Assembly: GCA_910579755.1 (NCBI GenBank)
Contig: CAJTVB010000016.1
Coordinates: 1-64,000, forward strand
DNA: 64,000 nt
Direction: 5' to 3'
Source: an uncultured Acetatifactor sp.
GTDB taxonomy: Bacteria; Bacillota; Clostridia; Lachnospirales; Lachnospiraceae
Part shown: one piece after another, positions 60,572 to 64,000 of the stretch
Numbering within the stretch: position 1 is the first letter of the stretch
Layout of the letters: the number at the start of each line of letters is the position of its first letter
Program-made: the position numbers and the translations under genes
The notes under the pieces: model-generated
Told to the model about the DNA's origin: nothing
The model's database searches: none
The model's input: only the letters and a program-made list of their open reading frames with translations

Positions 60572-61803
60572 CAGCTCCCACCTCCTGCGGCTCCCTGCCC
60601 TGCCAGAAAGCCGCTGCACCAGGCCCACTGCAGATTATATCCGCCGCATTTTCCGTCTACATCCAAAATCTCCCCTGCCAGATAAATCCCGGGAGCCTTT
60701 CTGGATTCCATGCTTTCCGTGATCTCACACAGAGGAATCCCTCCGGCACACACCTGAGCGCTGTCAAAGGAATTACTTCCTGTCACATGCACCCTGAAAT
60801 CACGGCACAGTCTATAGAATCTTTCAATTTTTTCCGGATCCGCTTCATCCACACTCTCTCCGGCTTTCAAGCCTGCCAGCCGCAGAAGTAAGAGAATCAG
60901 CTTTTTATGAACAAGTCCCGTAAAAAATTCTTCCGCGGTCCGATTGCCCAGCCTCTGTCTCCGGGCGGTACAGAGGCTGCCGAATTCTTCTTTCGTATAC
61001 CAGGGCAGAAAATCTATGGATACCTCCACCTCCTTCTGCCCCTGCAATATGTAATTTACCGTTCTACTCAGCTGGAACACCGGAATCCCGGAAATACCAT
61101 AATCTGTCAGCTGCAGCTCTCCCCGCTCTGAAAATTCCCCCAGCTGTGTCAGAAGCCTCACCACAGCCTCCGCCCTTACGCCGGCTACGGATTTAAAAAA
61201 ATCTTCACGGCACCGAAGCTGTACCAGTGCAGGAACCACAGGAACCATGCTGTGTCCCAGCTGCCCGGCCAGAAAGAAGCCGTTTCCATCGGATCCTGTC
61301 TTGGGAGCCGCTCTGCCTCCGCAGGCCAGCACCAGCGAATCAAAGGAATATCTGTCATCATCTCCCCATACCAGGATTTTCCCGCTGCCCCTGTCCGCCT
61401 CAATCCGCCGAACCCTGCATTCCGTGATCAGTCTGACTCCCAGAGCCGCCGCCTCATACCGAAGAACATCCAATACCGCGGAGGCCTGCTCGCATGCAGG
61501 ATAAAGATAACCATTTTTATCCTTCACTCCAAGCCCCAGCTCCTCAAAAAACCGGATCGTCTGCTTTGTTCCAAAGCGTTCCAGGCATTCTGCCACAAAT
61601 CCGGGATCTCCGGAGGTATAATATTCCGAAACCGCCAGCTTTTGATTGCCCAGATTGCATTTTCCGTTTCCAGTTGCCAGAATTTTCTTTCCCGGTCTGT
61701 CATTCCTCTCCAAAATGGTCACCCGGGCTCCCAGCCTGGCCGCCGTGATAGCGGCTGTGAGGCCTGCGGCTCCGCCTCCCGCCACTCCTACATGTCTTCG
61801 CAT
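60571..61803 (-). CDS. HI0933/BaiN-like flavoprotein
   Basis: 410 residues from ATG 61803 (GAGGGGGATAGAT before it). FAD motif VGVAGGGAAGLTAAITAAR, ILATGNGKCNLGNQ, LACGGRAAPKTGSDGNGF and the C-terminal IYLAGEILDVDGKCGGYNLQ with the final AWCSGFLAGQGAA helix. The family includes a bile-acid flavin reductase, but members are widespread and mostly unassigned. First of a coupled flavoprotein pair. Confidence 0.9.
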   Translation of the reverse strand: MRRHVGVAGGGAAGLTAAITAARLGARVTILERNDRPGKKILATGNGKCNLGNQKLAVSEYYTSGDPGFVAECLERFGTKQTIRFFEELGLGVKDKNGYLYPACEQASAVLDVLRYEAAALGVRLITECRVRRIEADRGSGKILVWGDDDRYSFDSLVLACGGRAAPKTGSDGNGFFLAGQLGHSMVPVVPALVQLRCREDFFKSVAGVRAEAVVRLLTQLGEFSERGELQLTDYGISGIPVFQLSRTVNYILQGQKEVEVSIDFLPWYTKEEFGSLCTARRQRLGNRTAEEFFTGLVHKKLILLLLRLAGLKAGESVDEADPEKIERFYRLCRDFRVHVTGSNSFDSAQVCAGGIPLCEITESMESRKAPGIYLAGEILDVDGKCGGYNLQWAWCSGFLAGQGAAGGGS

Positions 61804-61883
61804 ATCTATCCCCCTCTTCCGGCCCGGAAAACACACCCGCTCTGGAAAACAGCTTATCCCTTCCTGCCGGTCCGGTCTTTTAT

Positions 61884-62609
61884 TCAGCTGGTATACCCTT
61901 CCAGAATATCATAAAGTGTTTCTTGATCCTCCACCCACATCATCCGAATGATTTCGCTCTGCAATTCCTCCGGCAGGCTGTCCAGACTGATATCAGTCTT
62001 CATAAAGATCGTTTTTCCATCCTCCAGATACACTATAACCTTATTGTCATAGGCCGCCAAAAAGAAACTGGCTGTGGGCTGAACATAACGGTAGTTCATC
62101 CTCACCACCACACGCTCCCTGGAAAAAGAAAGCACCTCCAGATTCACAAAGCCTCTCTCCATCTCCGTCAGCGGCGGAGAAGACTCATAGAGCTCCATGG
62201 CCCGCAAAAACTGCTCCCGGTTCATGCCGATATACTGATCCGGAATCCGCAGGACAGTCTCCACCACACTATGATCCGTCAAATCCGTTTCCTCCAACAC
62301 ATACTTGGTATCTACACACAATGTGTCATAGGAGGAAGCAACCTCCATCGGAGACCTGTTTTCCGTTATATGCTGGCCTGGCATATCGCCGTCCGGCTCC
62401 GGAATCATGACCGCCTCATTCTCTGGCTCTTCTTCCTCCTGCTCCGGTCTGAAAGCCTGTCCGCCTTCTTCCTGTTCAATTTGCGTCCGGTTCTCCCCCG
62501 GAACCCCCGGATAAAAGAAGTGCGTTAATTTCACTCCGGCATAAAATCCGATCACCAGCATCATAAACGGATATAATAAATATAAGCTGATACCTTTTAC
62601 AAATTTCAT
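61884..62609 (-). CDS. Membrane-anchored protein of unknown function
   Basis: 241 residues from ATG 62609. Membrane segment ~5-28, a Glu/Gln-rich linker to ~90, then a globular domain with two similar halves (YVLEETDLTDHSVVETVLRI; YLEDGKTIFMKTDISLDSLP). The second half resembles the BofC C-terminal fold, but I am not sure. It is encoded just after a SpoVB-like flippase, which would fit a sporulation or envelope role. Confidence 0.65.
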   Translation of the reverse strand: MKFVKGISLYLLYPFMMLVIGFYAGVKLTHFFYPGVPGENRTQIEQEEGGQAFRPEQEEEEPENEAVMIPEPDGDMPGQHITENRSPMEVASSYDTLCVDTKYVLEETDLTDHSVVETVLRIPDQYIGMNREQFLRAMELYESSPPLTEMERGFVNLEVLSFSRERVVVRMNYRYVQPTASFFLAAYDNKVIVYLEDGKTIFMKTDISLDSLPEELQSEIIRMMWVEDQETLYDILEGYTS

Positions 62610-62669
62610 ATTGCTCACCCAGTCCTTGCAATCAGTATCAGCTGTTTTTTCAGTTTTATACACAAAAGA

Positions 62670-64000
62670 TCAATATATGTTCAACATCTGTCCCAGCCCG
62701 AATATCAATTTTCCACCGGGTATATGCTCCAGCTCCTGTTCGCTGAAATTCCTAAGCAGCAAAAGGACCGTCCAGTAAACTGTGCCGGACACTGCCAGAC
62801 AAATCACCAGCAATATCACCTTCCCCATATGCGGAGACAATAATTTATCCAAAAGCAGGCAGAGAAGCCCTTCCGCAGTAGCCGCCATCGCAGGTATAAT
62901 CAACACATGGAGCCAGTCCGCCCTCAAGTGCAGCTGCATAAAGCAAAAGGCTCCCAGCATAACGCAAAGCAATCCCAGTCCGGCCATACCTGCATGCACC
63001 AGTCCCAGGATCCGCACTCCTCCGACTCCGATAAACAATCTGGTCAAAACCAAAAATACCAGATCGAAAACAGCCATGGCGATAAGTACCAGCATTCTTT
63101 TGTTGATCAGCATTAAAAACCTGGCAAAATAAACACACAGAGGAATCAGCACAGCCACCGCTGCTCCTCCCCTCAGCAAGGCCGCCGCCACTGTCTCCTG
63201 GCCGGGACAGAGCGCCGCCCCAAAGGGTTCCGCCAGCACCGCAAGGAAAACTGCCGCAAATGCCCCATGGACCACTCCTATATGCAGGCCCCCTTGAAAA
63301 GCCGTCCTGGCAAATCTGCTTTCCTCTCTGCGCAGCCTTCCCACCGTCCTGCCACACACAGGGATCAGCGCCCACAGAATCAACGCCGCCGGGATCCCGC
63401 ACAGCACCCCATAACCCGCTCCATATACGCCGTATTCCACACAGGCAACAGCATTGTCCTCCAGGGAACTGCAGAAAAACAAGCCCAAAAGAACCGGAAG
63501 CACAGCCAAAAGCCGGATCAGCATGGGTATGCCTCTTCCCGCTCCAAGGATCCGAAAGCTGTCCATAAAGGAATCTCCTATCCTGGCATTGTCCTGCCCC
63601 TGTCTTCTGTTTTGGGAACGGCCTGTTCCCTTATAAACTAAGAAAAGAAAAAATGCTATAAACAGTTCTGCCAGACTAATGGCCACAGCCACTCCAACCC
63701 CTCCATACATGGAAGTAAAATTCTCCTGCCCCAGCAGATGGCTGACCTTTCTTCCATACTCCCCCAGCATTCTGCAGAACAGCTGGCTGAATCCAAAAAT
63801 AAGCAGCTGGCGCAGAATCCCGGATGCCATGGCGGGAAGCTCCGCGCCTTCTCCCTGAAAATATCCAAGCAGCACCGCCGAAAGCGAGCGTAAAAGTACT
63901 GACGGAGCAAGTATCATAATAATCAACGTGCTGTACTGTACTTGAAATAATCCTGCCGCAGCGCCTGCACCCAGCAGCATGGCAAAACTTCCGGCCGCTC
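62670..64000 (-). CDS. SpoVB/MATE-like flippase (5' end outside window)
   Basis: The frame is open to the window edge; an internal Met lies at 63980. At least 440 residues with about twelve membrane helices, including VLLRSLSAVLLGYFQGEGA, the conserved SpoVB/MurJ-like SxxxGYFQG segment, and a C-terminal HIPGGKLIFGLGQML. Such proteins flip lipid-linked saccharides; SpoVB acts in spore cortex synthesis. Start of the gene is not visible. Confidence 0.85.
   Translation of the reverse strand, partial: AAGSFAMLLGAGAAAGLFQVQYSTLIIMILAPSVLLRSLSAVLLGYFQGEGAELPAMASGILRQLLIFGFSQLFCRMLGEYGRKVSHLLGQENFTSMYGGVGVAVAISLAELFIAFFLFLVYKGTGRSQNRRQGQDNARIGDSFMDSFRILGAGRGIPMLIRLLAVLPVLLGLFFCSSLEDNAVACVEYGVYGAGYGVLCGIPAALILWALIPVCGRTVGRLRREESRFARTAFQGGLHIGVVHGAFAAVFLAVLAEPFGAALCPGQETVAAALLRGGAAVAVLIPLCVYFARFLMLINKRMLVLIAMAVFDLVFLVLTRLFIGVGGVRILGLVHAGMAGLGLLCVMLGAFCFMQLHLRADWLHVLIIPAMAATAEGLLCLLLDKLLSPHMGKVILLVICLAVSGTVYWTVLLLLRNFSEQELEHIPGGKLIFGLGQMLNIY

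Noticed and set aside
1..64000. tRNA, rRNA, transposase or phage genes
   Set aside because: None recognised by reading either strand or the open frames; a tRNA could be missed without a covariance search.

Overview
The window looks like a chromosomal segment of an anaerobic Gram-positive of the Clostridia, most likely Lachnospiraceae. This rests on strong AGGAGG-type ribosome binding sites, a BMP-family nucleoside ABC importer, a monomeric [FeFe] hydrogenase with FeoAB, class B sortase, LCP and YkuD wall enzymes, and clostridial housekeeping neighbourhoods (tgt-yajC, proB-DUF896-FCL-proA). No rRNA, tRNA, IS element, phage module or CRISPR array was seen. Nearly all genes lie on the minus strand; exceptions are the XRE regulator, a 94-aa protein, aroC, a CapA-like gene and a DUF1292 gene. 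The species call is inference.

Region 1 (1-13,401, minus) is a cell-envelope glycopolymer locus, probably starting at a consensus promoter at 13,467-13,496. In transcription order it encodes a GT4 and a GT2 glycosyltransferase, sortase B, an LCP ligase, a small secreted protein ending in PKTGE, an SH3 lipoprotein with a long Pro/Thr/Ser repeat stalk, a HAD-like glycan protein, a two-gene ABC exporter, a pyruvyltransferase-like protein and a GlfT2-like galactofuranosyltransferase cut by the window edge. The exporter is unusual: its permease carries an extracytoplasmic cohesin-like domain, and its ATPase carries a membrane segment and a long acidic linker. A divergent XRE regulator is flanked by a 14-bp inverted repeat that covers the promoter and recurs inside its own coding sequence. 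I regard this locus as the best candidate for an undescribed system.

Region 2 (14,014-21,288) holds a two-component system and a BMP-type nucleoside importer. Region 3 (21,366-24,108) is a scar-like area: an MscS channel, a frameshifted secreted-protein gene, and two diverged copies of a 45-codon ORF overlapping the end of that gene, the second copy joined to a fragment of the MscS gene tail. Region 4 (24,142-37,137) is metabolic: glgB with a lysine-rich tail, serCA, leuB-ilvD-ilvB with an L,D-transpeptidase, and tgt-yajC.

Region 5 (37,216-46,746) contains aroC, a DUF1905 remnant, a lactonase-like propeller, a cysteine-rich protein, a DUF5662 protein, a GlgX-like protein that has lost all three GH13 catalytic carboxylates, CapA and NlpC/P60 wall proteins, and a DUF1292 protein. 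Region 6 (46,650-64,000) contains a UvrD-type helicase overlapping gltX, small regulators, an [FeFe] hydrogenase abutting an ankyrin protein, FeoAB, the proline genes with 5-FCL and DUF896, two flavoproteins, a membrane-anchored protein and a SpoVB/MATE-like flippase that runs off the window.
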